From: Paramecium tetraurelia
Taxonomy: Eukaryota > Ciliophora > Oligohymenophorea > Peniculida > Parameciidae
Direction of reading: 5' to 3'
NCBI RefSeq assembly: GCF_000165425.1
Contig: NW_001798956.1
Coordinates: 373,373 to 437,372, forward strand
DNA length: 64,000 nucleotides
The translations under genes were made by a program, and so were the position numbers. Below the pieces are notes generated by a model. It searched no databases. It was not told the DNA's origin and worked only from the letters and a program-made list of their open reading frames with translations. Positions 25,601-38,101 of the stretch are shown here, in pieces (within the stretch, counting starts at the first letter, position 1; each line of letters starts with the position of its first letter).

Positions 25601-27247
25601 TCGGATATTTACCATCGAAACCATAAGTAAAATCAAGAAAAATAGTTATTACAATATAAAATATTGGTGGCACTGATTTAGAGTGGCAGTTTAAATTGCC
25701 ATCAGATCATTAAATTGAATTAGAACCATGGGCAGATCCAGGGGAACCATCAGAAGAGGATACATTTGAAAAAGCAATCTTAGAAAAGAACATATTCCAA
25801 ATTAGACCTAAAGGTGGTGTTATAGCTCCTAAATGCTTCAAAGATATTGAGCTAATCTACACTCCTTGCAATTTGGATGATGAACTCAAATCTAAAGGTA
25901 TTTCAAATGAGAGTCATTTTTTGAGAGTGGTCTTGTAAATTTTGAATGGCAAACCATTGGTACTTAATTTAAAGGGAACAACACTAGCTCCATTGGAAGG
26001 GAGATTGGCAGTAAAGAAAAATTCATTTGAATTACCAGAAACTCCAGTTGGTTTATTATAGCCAGTGAAATATCCAATTGAAATTTAGAATGTAGGAAGT
26101 TCAAAAGTATAATACAAAACGATTGTCAAAGAAATTGATATAGACGGAGAGATTATCGATTCTTAATTCAATGTATTTGACATACAGAATCCTCAAGGTT
26201 CATTGTTGCCAAATGAGAAATAATATTTGTATTGCCTCTTCAGACCTTTAGAATAGAAGTCATACAATTTTGAATTGTTGGTGGAGGTATCAGATATGGT
26301 TAAGGTAATTCAGCCGGTGAAGTTGGCTATATAAGGAAGAGGATATGCTAATCAACCAAGGAAATAAGTGTAATAATAGGCGATAGAGATTCCTAGATAA
26401 AGATCCCATTAATCACCAATAGGATCGAAGGTGTTCTTTTCTTTGGAAGAAATAGATTTTGGAGAATTGTTACCATTGAAGTCAGCTCATAGGATGATTA
26501 TTTTGTATAATCAATCAAGTGATCGTAAATTTACATTCGATTTTGGTGTTTCATAGTTTGCACTTTCAAATAACAGACCAGGACTGTGTTGTGGCGATGA
26601 ATTTTTGATTGAGCCTATTCAAGGAGAATTGGAAGCACAATCATTTATTGAACTTAAATTAACATTAACAACTGCGTCGACTCCTGCTGTATATGAGGGG
26701 GAATGTGAATGCACCATCAGTTGGGAGAATAAGAATTAATAAATTAATACTTCGTAGGTGAGTTAGAATTCATAAGCGATAACAGTAGATAAGGAAACAC
26801 TATTTTTGAGGATTAAAAAGAAATCCAGTCTAAATGTGGAATTAGTAAATTCTTTCAAGTAGCCTCCTCCACCGATTCACAATGCTATGGCTCATCCGTT
26901 TCAATAATTGTTAGGTCAGATCATCACGGAGGTCTTGACTGACTCACACACTGATTAAATCTTAAAGGCCTTAGACTAATAGCCTATCACTCTTTATTAA
27001 CCAGAATAGTAATCAAAGGGAGGAGATGAAATTAAACAGGAGGATTTGTAAAATGTTATTTGAATTCATTAGGTCTATTCAGAGAGATTACAAGGACTAC
27101 AAGACTATGTTCCTGGAGGAGGAGTTTATTGAATTGACTGATTTGATCATGGAAAACACATTTTTCAATATCATCCAGGAGACCACAAGAAGGGAATGCG
27201 ATTTATTGAGGATATCAAAGACATTTGTCACTCCTGCAAACAAATGA
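22606..27247 (+). CDS. ASH/MSP-repeat ciliary protein, CFAP65-like
   Basis: 1530 residues after removing introns 22782-22805 and 27048-27072. It is a string of immunoglobulin-like ASH/MSP domains, each with the pattern F-x-x-x-x-x-G followed by a short strand with N or P (for example LNFESLLIGKTVSKEITIKN, INFGEIKVGNQATKLLTIHN, IDFGYVECYQQ, IDFGELLPLKSAHRMIILYN). A region reading NYYERIYCVASNQIKFVDL then IGTCYD, and a helical C-terminus with NTFFNIIQETTRRE, recall CFAP65/CCDC108, an axonemal protein needed for ciliary and sperm motility. HYDIN and DLEC1 also have ASH repeats, so the exact orthology is inferred. It has no membrane segments or signal peptide. Confidence 0.75.
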
Positions 27248-27281
27248 TAATTATAATAAAATAGATTCTAAATAAAATTAA

Positions 27282-28838
27282 ATGCATTCATTCAAAGATT
27301 TAGACATCACTGATACAGAAAATGAACAATCATTATGTAATCAACATCACAACGAGATTATCAAAGTTTGTTTATCACGTAATTTTATGTATTAACTAAA
27401 TAGCGGGCTGTGATCAATTGAAATTGTGTCAGTCATGTCTGTCAAGCCACTTTAGTTCTCACAAGGAAATCACTATTTATTAGTTGTTTAAAGAAGTCCA
27501 AGCTAAGCTTTAGAAGGCTTATAGAGTTGAAAAATCAAAGGATAAGTTTGACATCGTGTTCAAATATATTTAAGAGATGAGATAGCAAGTTCATCACATT
27601 TTTAATTAATTAGAACAAGATATTAAGTAATATTTGATCGAAAAAATTAATATTGATGAACTCAACCAAAATTACCAAACTTTAATAAATATAAATGAGA
27701 ACAATTACACTTAATACATCCCAATACTCAAACTCTACTATCTCAATCCAAACATCTTTTATGATGGATAGTTGTAATTGGCTGTGGTGGAGGATACCAT
27801 CTTGACCAAATTGCTAATACTCAATGAGAAACTCAAACTCTAAGTTGACAAACTCAAAAATGATGCTGAACAACTTTTTGAGATCAAAACTCGAAAGCCT
27901 AGTGAGCATCAACAGGAGGATTCCGTTTAGTTGTTAACTACTATTAATGGACATGAAAATGTGGTAAGGTCTGTGATCAAACTCCATAATGGAGATTATG
28001 CAACGGCATCAAGGGATAAAACTATAAAGATTTGGAATTAGAACACTTTTTAATGCATACAAACTTTGAGGGATCACATTAATTGGGTCTAAGATCTTAC
28101 ACTCATTCCTGATAATAAATTTGCTAGTTGCTCAGATGATAAGACTATTAAGATCTATATGCAATTCACCTAAGGTCAATCAGAGTATAGACCTTAATCC
28201 GTACTTTGGGAATGCGTCAACACTTTAAGAGGACACGAATCCTATGTAGTTAGAATTGTATATAATGATTAATTCAATTATCTTATCACTTGTTCTACCG
28301 ATGGAACTTTGCGGCTATGGGATCCATCATAAAAGAATGCTCTAACAGTATTATAAGGACATGAAAATTGTGTATATACTTTAGCCACCCAAGCGAACTT
28401 AATTGTTTCAGGAGATGAAGGTGGGTAATTGATAAAATGGTCATTGAACCACATGAAAATTGAATAGAAAGAAAAGAAACACTCAGGATGTGTCAATTCT
28501 ATCTTGATTAATGCTCGCATTTATTCTTGTGGAGATGATCGGAAAGTCAACGTCTGGGATACCAACCTTTAATTATGTTATGTTATTGTAAAATTTATAG
28601 TTAAAATACTTAGCAATTGGAAAGAGCAGAATTGGAGTCATTATAATTTATTAATGATGAGCTAATTGTGGGTGGAGATGAATAGGGATACCTCTAATTC
28701 ATTAATCTTAATTAAAGAAGAGTGATTTCGGAGATCCCTGTTCATAATGATCGTATATACAAAATTAAGTATTACGATGGAATCCTATGCACAGCCAGTT
28801 CAGATTTGTCTGTCAAGTTATTCAAGTTTAATATTTGA
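27282..28838 (+). CDS. Zinc-finger plus WD40 repeat protein
   Basis: 501 residues after removing introns 27379-27403 and 28588-28613. The N-terminus has Cys/His pairs spaced like a B-box-type zinc finger (CNQHHNEIIKVC, LCQSCLSSHFSSHKE), then about 120 residues of helix, then seven WD40 repeats (TINGHENVVRSVIKLHNG, DKTIKIWNQN, TLRGHESYVVRI, VLQGHENCVYTL). This B-box/coil/propeller order is frequent in ciliates. The propeller presumably binds a partner; no catalytic motif is seen, so it may be a TRIM-like scaffold without a RING. It begins 34 nt after the CFAP65-like stop and ends 22 nt before the next start. Confidence 0.8.
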
Positions 28839-28860
28839 GTTATATATCCACAAATAATTT

Positions 28861-31800
28861 ATGCTTAAATTTAAGAGAGTGTACCACTTCTCCAAATGGC
28901 CTATAGTCGATCTTCTTGACTACAATCACTAGATAAATTTGCTCAAATCCTAACCTTCAAAACCCAACATACAATAGCTTCTAGGACCCAATTATGAGAA
29001 GTACTAGCACTCCTCCATCCAATTCGACTATGTCTCTCATTAATAGGAGCCATCTGAGATTTAAGTTCTCTCCTCTCACCACCCTGAGTTTAAGTAGGCA
29101 GACAGGATATTTCCCTCATTCGATTAATTAAAATACATACGAGAAACAGAATCCTTGAAACATTAAAAGTTTGCTTTAAAAGAAATCGAAGAGGATGATG
29201 TTTTTACTGTTGATGCCATGCAATCATACAAACCTAAACTAACATGCGACAATCTAACAGAAAATTAATTACTGCTCATCAATCTTCCTATTAATGCTAC
29301 CATTCAAGAAATACAAGACTTTGTCCATTCCAAAACCAATTAACAAGTCTAAGTAGAACTTCACTCCTGCTCCCTCAATATTAATGCCTACGCCACTCTC
29401 ACTTTTTAAAATTAAGCTGAATAATACAAATCATAACTACATCTTACTAAATTCAATGGAATATTATAAGAGTGCAGATCCCTTGAAAATACAGCAGAAG
29501 AATCCCCATTCAACAGAACCCTTGTGATTACCAATATTAATAAAACTCTCTCCCTTTAAGAAGTATTACACACTGTTGGCTAATATGGAAGAGTCCTAAA
29601 CGCCGTGATTCCTTTGGAAGTTCAAAATGTTGATCTTCCTCTCTACGAGGACATCATTCAAACCCTAGTTGACCCTTGTAAACTAGAAATCCTCAATGTA
29701 TAAACAGGAAAAACAGAAATTGAATTCTACCCTAATCTTGAATAATTTGAACAACTTTACAAAAATTGTAATTATCTATTATTTACTCCATAGTCCCTGA
29801 ATATTACGATCCCAACCTTGAATTGACTCTATTCGAGTATTAATAATAAAAAGACTAAAAATAAGATTAATTCAGACTTTTCAGATTGCTAAATTAAAAA
29901 ACTATTAAATGTCTTAAGGTGCCAAGCCATCTCAAAGAAAATTACAAAAAATTGTGGATTCCTTAAATCAATGTAGATACCCCTAAAGATAATCTTCAAT
30001 ACTAATTATATGCTAAAACCTATAAAAATAGAGGATACTGTGTTTGCACATTTTCAAGTAAGGCTATGGCTCAAAGAGCTTTATTTGCTATTAATGCAGA
30101 AGGTACTCATGATTTAGCAGTCTTGTCATTGCCTTTATTGAATACTCCTAAATTCTATCCAGAAAATACATCCCATAGCAATCAAGAAAAGTATGGTGGC
30201 AAATTCAGAATAGAGAATTTGGCATATCCAAAGTTAAGAGCTATGAAATCATGGGAAGATTTAGAATTATATCAGATTGATTTAATCTACAATCTCAAAT
30301 AACTAGAAAGAATTAGAACATAAATTTCTTAAGTCAGAGATTAAACAATTGAGGCTATTCAGACTAATTATGATACTTATTAAAAGGATCTTGAAGAGAA
30401 GAAAGAAAAAGTAAAGTAAAAGGCCTATTCTGAATTAAATAAAAGTGATGAATATAAGAATTTTGTTGAAAAGAATAGTTTTGCTGAATCCTTAGATTCT
30501 TTTGAAGACAGTGTAGCAGTTGTTAAAGATACTAAACCTGGAAGAAAATTTAATTTTTCTATTCACAACGAACAATATAAAAATTATGTTGAAGCAATTA
30601 AAGACAGAGCAAAGGATGTTAAATTGAAAGAAAAAGAGTATGCAGATAAATTAGTCAAAAAATATTAAACTATATTTATAAGTGATTCTATATAAAGAAA
30701 GTTAGAGAAGAATGTTGAAAAGTCAGATGACACATTGTTGTCATTACTTTAAGCAAGAGTACTAGGTGGCTATGCAAAAAAGGAGAGAAAAATGAAAAAG
30801 AAGCTTACTAGAGGTTCTAGGTTGGTGAGTACAGCTGCTATGTATGCTGCAGATTCAGAGATGCAATTTAAAAGAATTGGAGAATTATTTTCAGAAATCC
30901 AGAAAAAAGGTAAGTATGTAATAAATGAAGCGAATAGAGATTCAAAAGAGGCTTAAGCAAAATTAGCATAGAAAATAGCATTGAGAAGGCAAAGAAAATT
31001 CAAACGTCGTTTCAGTAGCACTATTTTGAACCCATTTTATTTAAAGAAATTAGCTTTACAAAAACATGAAGAATTTTTGGAGTACATTAAAAAAATGTTA
31101 TTGGGAGATGAATCATAAAACGAAAGTTTAATTGCTATACATCCTTTGAATCATAAAGATTAATTAAAAGTTAGTTTGGCTCTGGCAAAGGACGATTTGG
31201 GAAATGAATTCTTAAATGACAAAATAATCAATTATGTAAGAGAATTTGATATTACTGATGATACACGTGATTAGATTAGATCATAAGAGGCTAATAGAAA
31301 ACACTTAATGAGTCAGATCACAAAAGATTAGATTGCAAGAATCAAAGAGTTTTCAAAATAATCATATACATAAAAATTAATCTCATTGGATAAATATGGT
31401 ATTACTACAGAAACTTTTGAAGTTACTGATAATGAAGTGGATATTAATTAAATGGTTAAAGATTTGAATACTTTTGTTGCTGTTGGATCTGAAAAATATG
31501 ATTTTGTTGTTGATAAATTAACTAAGAAAAGATACATTATAAAGAGTGAAAAACCATTTGTTAAATATGATTTAGATGCATTTTCAATTAAAAATTTAGG
31601 AGTTCATAACTTAGAAAAGGAGGTATAATAAAAATGTTATTTTTATAGTTTGTAGATCTATTGTCAAAGAATGGAATTTAAAGTGATAAAGCCATTGAAA
31701 TGCTTAAAGCCTTGGAGAATGATGGTTAGATTTCAGAAGAGATTTTGGATTTAATTGATAGATTGCCTGAAAATACAGAAACAGATTATGAGAAAATATA

Positions 31801-32056
31801 TTAAACTTAAGGATTAACCAGGAAATGTAATATTCAATTACTATTTTTAGAATACGAATTAGCAAAATCATTAGATTTTAGAAATAATTTGGATGAAATC
31901 TAGAATGATATCGATTAATAAGCATACTTAAAGGATATTGCTAAAAAATATTCCCCATTGACAAATGATACCTTTGTCAGAGACAAGGAATAAGGAAAAC
32001 TAAAAATTAAAAATAATAAGGGCAAATTTTTGGTCCCAAAGTAGAAAAAATATTGA
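28861..32056 (+). CDS. 1047-residue protein with RRM-like segments, possibly mitochondrial
   Basis: 1047 residues after removing introns 29768-29793 and 31623-31648. It begins MLKFKRVYHFSKW, basic and amphipathic like a mitochondrial presequence. Three segments resemble RRM folds: LLLINLPINATIQEIQDFV, RTLVITNINKTLSLQEVLHT, and LKVPSHLKENYKKLWIPQ with RGYCVCTFSSKAMAQRAL as an RNP1-like strand. The remainder is basic helix (KKERKMKKKLTRG, RRQRKFKRRF). Removing the first intron is what joins the N-terminal third to the rest; without it two unrelated short frames appear. No named family is recognised. An RNA-binding mitochondrial protein is inference. Confidence 0.7.
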
Positions 32057-32814
32057 ATTTTAAATTGTTTTATTATTATCCAGTAAATATATCTAATTAG
32101 TACATAAATAAATCTATGTCGGCATTACAAAAAATCATTTATATTTTTAAGCAACTAAATTATTTATTTAAGATTAAGTATACTCTTTCAAATCAAATGA
32201 TCAGTAAAGATTGAAGTTATTGATTTTATATTGATAAATTACAACAACATCCAAATTCTAATACTTTTTGAAATAAATCATTAATTTCATCTACCTTGCA
32301 TCTCATTTTACGTCTCTAATCAACAATCCATTTTTATGATTTTCATACATTATTCACCTTATTGGAGGATAAAGATATATTTTTTGAATCTGTAGTTTTC
32401 AATTTAAAATTTAATTATTTATAGAATAGCTTCTCAAAAAAAAATGAAGTTTATTAAATTATACATGTATAATTTTATGATACCTAATAGAATATCAATT
32501 TAAGTGAGGTTCATAGAGTACATTTTTGTGTTGAACCTAAAATCAAATATTTAGTTTCGGATTTGGCAAAGTTTAAATAAGATTCAGGGAATAAATTTAT
32601 GAGTATTTTTAGTTGTTCATTTTTAACAAATTCATTATTATTATTTTATAATAATTATAATAAAAAGAGATACAATTATAATCTTCAGAAAAACTTTTGG
32701 AAGAGTTTTAATTTAATTTAATCATAACAATTTTAGTAAGATAGAGTGATCATTTTTATATCTATTTAAAATATGATATTCTGATATATTTATTAATAAA
32801 ATAAAGATTTTAAT
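32057..32814. other. About 0.76 kb without a firm gene
   Basis: Overlapping plus-strand frames between about 32440 and 32790 are open for 60-90 codons (one reads IKYLVSDLAKF, another MYNFMIPNRISIQ) but each is cut by TGA and no intron joins them. It is either a relic or chance in AT-rich DNA. The last 100 nt should contain the promoter of the COX5B-like gene. Confidence 0.45.
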
Positions 32815-34745
32815 ATGCTGAGACTTGTGAGCAAGAAGTCGTTCTCATCAACATTTAATGTGTTGGATACCTTCAAAACACTCAAAAGCGTGGTAAGAAT
32901 AATTGCTTAACTCTAAGATCACAGCTCCAATTAGACATATAAGGTCGTATGTTAGACAGGATGGTGTTCATAGTTCAATGACACCTAACTTGACCTATTA
33001 GGCTTTTGATGAAGTGCTTCATGAATATTATGCTGCTTATTCAGGAAATCCATTCCACTTATAGGTGTATAATAACCTTGATAACATCTAAACTGTCAAT
33101 TTTGGTACAGTAGACAATCCTTGTGTTATTTTCACTGCAGATACTCCATTCAGATATGTGGGCTGCACAGGTTTGTAAAACGAAGACGATTATGAACAAC
33201 ATGAAATTCATCTTTTCATGCTTAGAGAAGGTCCTTTATAGAGATGCCCAATGTGCGGTCAAGTTTTCAAATTGGTTAGACTTAGACAATAAGAGGATGA
33301 GGAAATGTCTTACTATAGAGATTCATTCCATCCTATTGATATTTTTGAATTGGATGTAAAATAAATCTCCTATTTTAGAATGAAAATGTTTAATCAATTA
33401 ACATGTTAAAAATGTGGACTCACAGAGAGGCTTCATTATTTGAGAGTGCATTATATGAATAAAACATTATGGTAACAATGGATAACGATGTACATGATAG
33501 ATTACTAGTTGATCCAGCTTATAGAATGTGGAGATTTTAACATGGCGAAGATAAATTAAAATACATTGATTAATAATTGAAATAAGCAGGCTACAATGAA
33601 GAAAGAATCTACAGAAATCCAAAATACAAATTACCAATGTAAAAGGCAACATATGCAGCTGTCATTGAAGCAGAGAAAGTGTTGGCTATCTAAGAGAGAT
33701 TAGAAAGAAAAGTGAATAGATTCCATGTTAGAGAATATCTTGATTTTGCTAATCACGCCAGAAGAGAAAGAAGAATGAGATTAAGATAAAAGGAAAGATG
33801 GGAGAACAATTACACTTACTTCTACGGAGGTCTTACTGAAGAAGAATAATTATATAATGATTACTTTGAAACAGATCAAGAATTATACAAGGATGATGAA
33901 TAAGTTGAATAGAGAATTGATGAGGCTGTTGCTTAAGTTGATCCTAAATATAGTCCTCTTAGATTTGACTTCTAAGAAGCCTATACTCACAATCCTGAAG
34001 AAGATTAAACTTCACTTCTTGAAAAGAAATTGTGGAGGTTCAAATACAGATTAGCCTTTGATTGCACCAAGGATTATTAAGCTAGAGAAAGAAGATTGAT
34101 CGAAAGACATTTGGCAAGAATGACCAAAGACCCAGAATACGTTGCTGTTTTCAAGAATCTATAAAGTGCTGTTAATTCTGAAAATGAATTTGCACTCCTG
34201 TAGGCTGAAAAAGACTATTATAATCTTGCAGCTAAGGAAGGATGTAATATTATTATATTATTTATTTAGTTCTTTAATATAAGGATTACTTTGAAGGAGA
34301 TACTTCTGCTGAAATTGAATTGGTTGAAGAATTATATAAAGCCTCACCTTTGGCATTCAGCAAAGTTTTTGTTAATCATTCAGCCAGATTAGTCTAATAA
34401 GAAGGATTCTAAAAGTTCCCTAAAAGAGCTTGGAATGATAGTCTTGGATTAATTTAAAATTATGTTTTAGATTTCTAAGATTTTTCTTCTAACATAGTAC
34501 CCAAAGCTCAAAAATTGGCTAATTATGCTGGTTTATAAAATGTAAATATAATATATTCTATTTATAGGTACTTCCTGCTGATGAGTAAGAATTGGTAAAA
34601 CTTGGTTTAGATAAGACTGAATAAATTGCAAGATAAAAGATTTCATAAGCTTAAGAGAAACCATAACTCAATGAACCAAAAATATAAGCTTAATAATAAT
34701 AAGCTCCTCCAAAAGTTGAAGCAGAGTAATAATAATAAAAACCTC

Positions 34746-34800
<55 letters not shown>

Positions 34801-34829
34801 GAAAGGACCATTCAACAAAAAAAAAATGA
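32815..34829 (+). CDS. COX5B-like cytochrome c oxidase subunit with long C-terminal extension
   Basis: It starts with a mitochondrial presequence (MLRLVSKKSFSSTFNVL). Introns are 32893-32917, about 33356-33378, 34244-34269 and 34543-34568. Residues about 80-140 hold the COX5B zinc domain: RYVGCTG and then GPLQRCPMCGQVFKLVRL. Beyond it come about 450 further residues, basic and helical, with a polyQ run of 17 TAA codons near the end. COX5B is a peripheral matrix-side subunit of complex IV; ciliate respiratory complexes are known for enlarged subunits, and this fits. The end is uncertain: a run of ten A (34817-34826) puts the TGA at 34827-34829 one base out of frame, so as given the frame runs to 35047, adding a hydrophobic tail antisense to the HDAC gene. 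With nine A it would stop at 34829, which I prefer. Confidence 0.85.
34748..34798 (+). repeat. (TAA)17 microsatellite coding for polyglutamine
   Basis: Seventeen perfect TAA triplets. In the COX5B-like frame each is Gln, giving Q17 close to the C-terminus; four more TAA codons lie just upstream. It is a pure codon repeat, so it is prone to slippage and may be polymorphic between strains. Confidence 0.95.
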
Positions 34830-34973
34830 TAATTTTCATTATTCATTAGACAGAATATTACATTATAATTATATTTCAGTCTAATACTATATATTCATTC
34901 TTATTGATCTTAATTTTATTCTATTTGCATTTCTTCTTTATTATCTCTATACTCAGAAAACAGTTCTTAATAA

Positions 34974-36271
34974 TCAACCTTTTATCGACTTTCCTTTCCA
35001 ATTGCATGATGATCTATTTAAGCACAACCAGGATTTATTTATTTTGAGATTTTCTAGAATTTATACACTTTAAAAGAAATATTGATTCAGATTTACATAT
35101 TTTTTTCCAAATAATCTTTAGAATTTTACTCTTCCATATTCGAAATGGGTAAATGTAATTTATATTCAGGTCCAAAATAGACTTTGTAATCTGATTCATC
35201 AGGAATATTGTCTTATATTGGTACATTCAAAGCTATAGAAGTTTCATATGTCCAACATCTGGGAACATTTCTAAGAGTATAGCCTCCACCTCCAACCATT
35301 ATAATTGGAACATTGAATTTCTTCAAATACTCAATGCAAGTGCCATGTCCTACATTGATATCGCAGTAATACCTTTAATACTTAAATTGAAACATCCTAA
35401 TCGATCACCACTAAGACTATCTGTACCTCCTTATAACATCACAACGTCAGGTCTGAAGTTTTCCATAATTTTATCAATGACTGGTTTGAAAATATATTAG
35501 ATTGAGTCATCATTTAAACCTTCATTCAAAGGAAAGTTAACTGCATAATATTTTCCTTTATCATGTCCAACATCATCGATATGCCCAGTTCCTGGAAAAT
35601 ATTCTTTAAATTTATGAAATGAACATGTCATCACTCTATCAGTTAAATAGAAAGCTTCCTCTACTCCATCTCCATGATGAATATCAATATCAACATAAAG
35701 TACTCTCTAATATGTTTTTAATAATTCTAAGATCCCAAGCACACAATCATTAACATAACAGAACCCACTTGCTTCACTTTACTTAGCATGATGCAATCCT
35801 CCACTCCAATTAATTGCAATGTTGCTTTTTTGATCTGCTATCACACATGCTGCCCCAACTGATCCAGATGTTTAACATAGGCAAAAATCGAACAACCTAT
35901 CTAAAACTGGGCAATCCTCCATAAAATTAACTAAATTCAAGGTCAATTTTACATCTATAAAGTTGATCCTCATATTGACATTTATTTTCAGGAGTGATTA
36001 TTTTGATTAAATCTATGTATTCGTAGGAATGAAATTAAGTTAATACATCTTCATCTACTCTTTTTATGTATGTTTATACAAAAGATTAATCCTAAATATT
36101 CAATTTCAAATGTCTTACAATGCAATTCATATATTATTTCAATCCATAATGACCGACTAAATCATCTGTTATGGCTACTCTTAATGGCTTCATTGGGTGT
36201 GTAGTCGAATAATTGTATGTCCCGAATTCTTCATCATAGTAGTATGTCACATTCTATTTAAAGAGATTCAT
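34974..36271 (-). CDS. Class I histone deacetylase (RPD3/HDAC1-like)
   Basis: 407 residues after removing three introns (22, 23 and 29 nt). The N-terminus reads [16 protein letters not shown] (HDAC core). Active-site residues are present: [35 protein letters not shown] (zinc-binding DIDxHHGDG), [23 protein letters not shown] and [16 protein letters not shown]. The last exon gives YLEKNIVQILENLK and stops at 34974. It removes acetyl groups from histone lysines, usually within Sin3- or NuRD-type complexes. Another frame beyond the last intron (ESRQKVDYQELFSEYRDNKE, to a TGA at 34895) is also protein-like, so an alternative acidic tail is possible. Convergent with the COX5B-like gene. Confidence 0.95.
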
Positions 36272-36486
36272 CTTCCCAAATAAATTTTAAGAATTTATTA
36301 TTGACTTTATAACTTTTTTAATTACAAGATTTTAATAAAATCACAATTATCTTCCAAAACTGCCTCTTTGTTACACACTCCCCTCAATTTATAGCAAATA
36401 TGCTTTTATCATTGATTATTCTATTGGCATTAACAGAATTTAAACAATTTAATTTCATTTTAATTATATTATCTGTTAATCAAAAA

Positions 36487-37435
36487 ATGTTTTCTGCCAG
36501 GGATTAACTTAGCTTTTCAAGAAAAACCATACAACACTTTTCAATCGCCTCTTAAAAACCTATTAGATATGCAACCTAGTACTGTGGGGATGCTGAATAT
36601 TCATCTTCAATTTTCAATTCTGATTATGAATTACTAAGAACAAAAGAAAAATATAAATAAAAGTGTGAGGAAATAGATATGAAGAAAAATCAACTAAACT
36701 CCGACCATCTAGATCTAGAATTTAGAGCTGAGGTATCATTTACTTTTGTATGTAGAAACTAAGGTAAGGAGAGAATGAGGTTAAGTATATGGCTGAACTT
36801 CTCAAAAAAAAGCTTAAATAAATTAAGCAACAAGAATAATAAATAAAGGAAAATCAAAGTTCTTTTGCTGATAAATTCAGGGATAAGGAACAGTCATTAA
36901 TTGAATAATAAAAATTAATCAAAGAAAAACAAGATCAATTAATATTGAAAGAAGAATAGCTAAAGGTAAGAGAGTAAAGTCTTAAAGAGAAAGAGTCTCT
37001 TCTCTAGGAGTAAACTACTTACTATACGTAATTCAACGAACGTCTCAAAATCAATATAGAAGAAACGAATAAAAAGGAATGTATCTAATTTAATTATAAT
37101 TTAGAATTTTACATTCAATAAATAAGTAAAATGAATTAAACAGTTGAAACTTTGTTGTATCACGAAAATCATATAAGAGATTTAGAATTCAGACTTACTT
37201 AGTAGATCTAAGGATTAAAAGATTTTGATAATTAAATTAGGTAATAGTAAACGGCTATAGTAGAATTTAAGTTCTAAATTGTAAATAATAGGAAGAATTG
37301 ATTGATTAAAAAGAATAAGGCATTCTAAAAAGTCAAGAGTTAATCAATAGAAAATTACTTTGGGATTAAAAAAATATTACTAGATAGCATCTATAGTAGA
37401 TTTCAAATTATATGACTGATTAAAAATACTATTGA
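36487..37435 (+). CDS. Coiled-coil protein (301 residues)
   Basis: 301 residues after removing introns 36733-36755 and 37241-37260; the second is only 20 nt and is needed to join LKDFDNQI to VLNCKQQEELIDQKEQ. It starts MFSARDQLSFSRKTI and is mostly coiled coil rich in Gln, Glu and Lys, with many NE or KE heptads. No family is recognised. It may be a cytoskeletal or ciliary component (inference from composition only). Confidence 0.7.
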
Positions 37436-38101
37436 ATAAACTATGTTGTGTTTTCTAATTTAATTTAATGGTACTAAATCTTATGTTCCTCCATTTTTGA
37501 AATTAATATTCTGCTTATTTACTTTTGAGTTAATAATTATATTTACATTGTTATAGATATATCACAAAGTTATAGGATAAATAGTTCCATTAATTTTGGT
37601 AAAATTAAGACATATTGAAGAAAATGATTTAATATTGAATTTTAAGGAAAATTTCAAATTACTGTTTACTGTTATATTGTCTATCAAAATAAATAAATTT
37701 TTATTTCATATTTTTTCGATATGTTTGGAAAAGGTGAAATTAATCCATTGACAAGACAAGACAGGTACATATATTTGAAACTGTTAAATAATTTTAAGCT
37801 GTCATCTCTTTCTGAAAATATGATTTTGTAGATTTATTTTTGAAAATTATAAATTGACTTTTTCTTAAAATAAGTACATCATTATTTATTGTGCATTTTA
37901 TTATACTTATAATTATTTTTAATTCCATTGATTTTGATAAGATCTAAAACTAATAATGTCATGTTTGACTTTTTATTAATCTAATTTTTTATAATTCCCC
38001 AAAATAATATATACTTAAATTTTCTTTATAGACATGATTAAAAAGATGCTATAAATTTAAGTTAAAAATTAACATAAATATTTATAAAAAAAGGTATTAT
38101 A
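37436..38101. other. About 0.67 kb between convergent genes, no gene seen
   Basis: AT-rich, with no sustained frame. One short plus-strand ORF at about 37721-37840 begins MFGKGEINPLTRQDRY and runs 39 codons; its first 14 residues look protein-like, so it may be the remaining first exon of a lost gene, but nothing supports translation. Confidence 0.45.

Noticed and set aside
29909-30110. Independent gene starting at the ATG 29909
   Set aside because: The 26-nt intron 29768-29793 gives a continuous frame through this region that is far more protein-like.
34643-34846. Reverse-strand poly-Leu and plus-strand poly-Asn ORFs over the TAA repeat
   Set aside because: They are the other reading frames of the microsatellite; the flanking sequence is coding only in the Gln frame.
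37721-37840. 39-codon ORF starting MFGKGEINPLTRQ
   Set aside because: Too short, no continuation by splicing and no family recognised.
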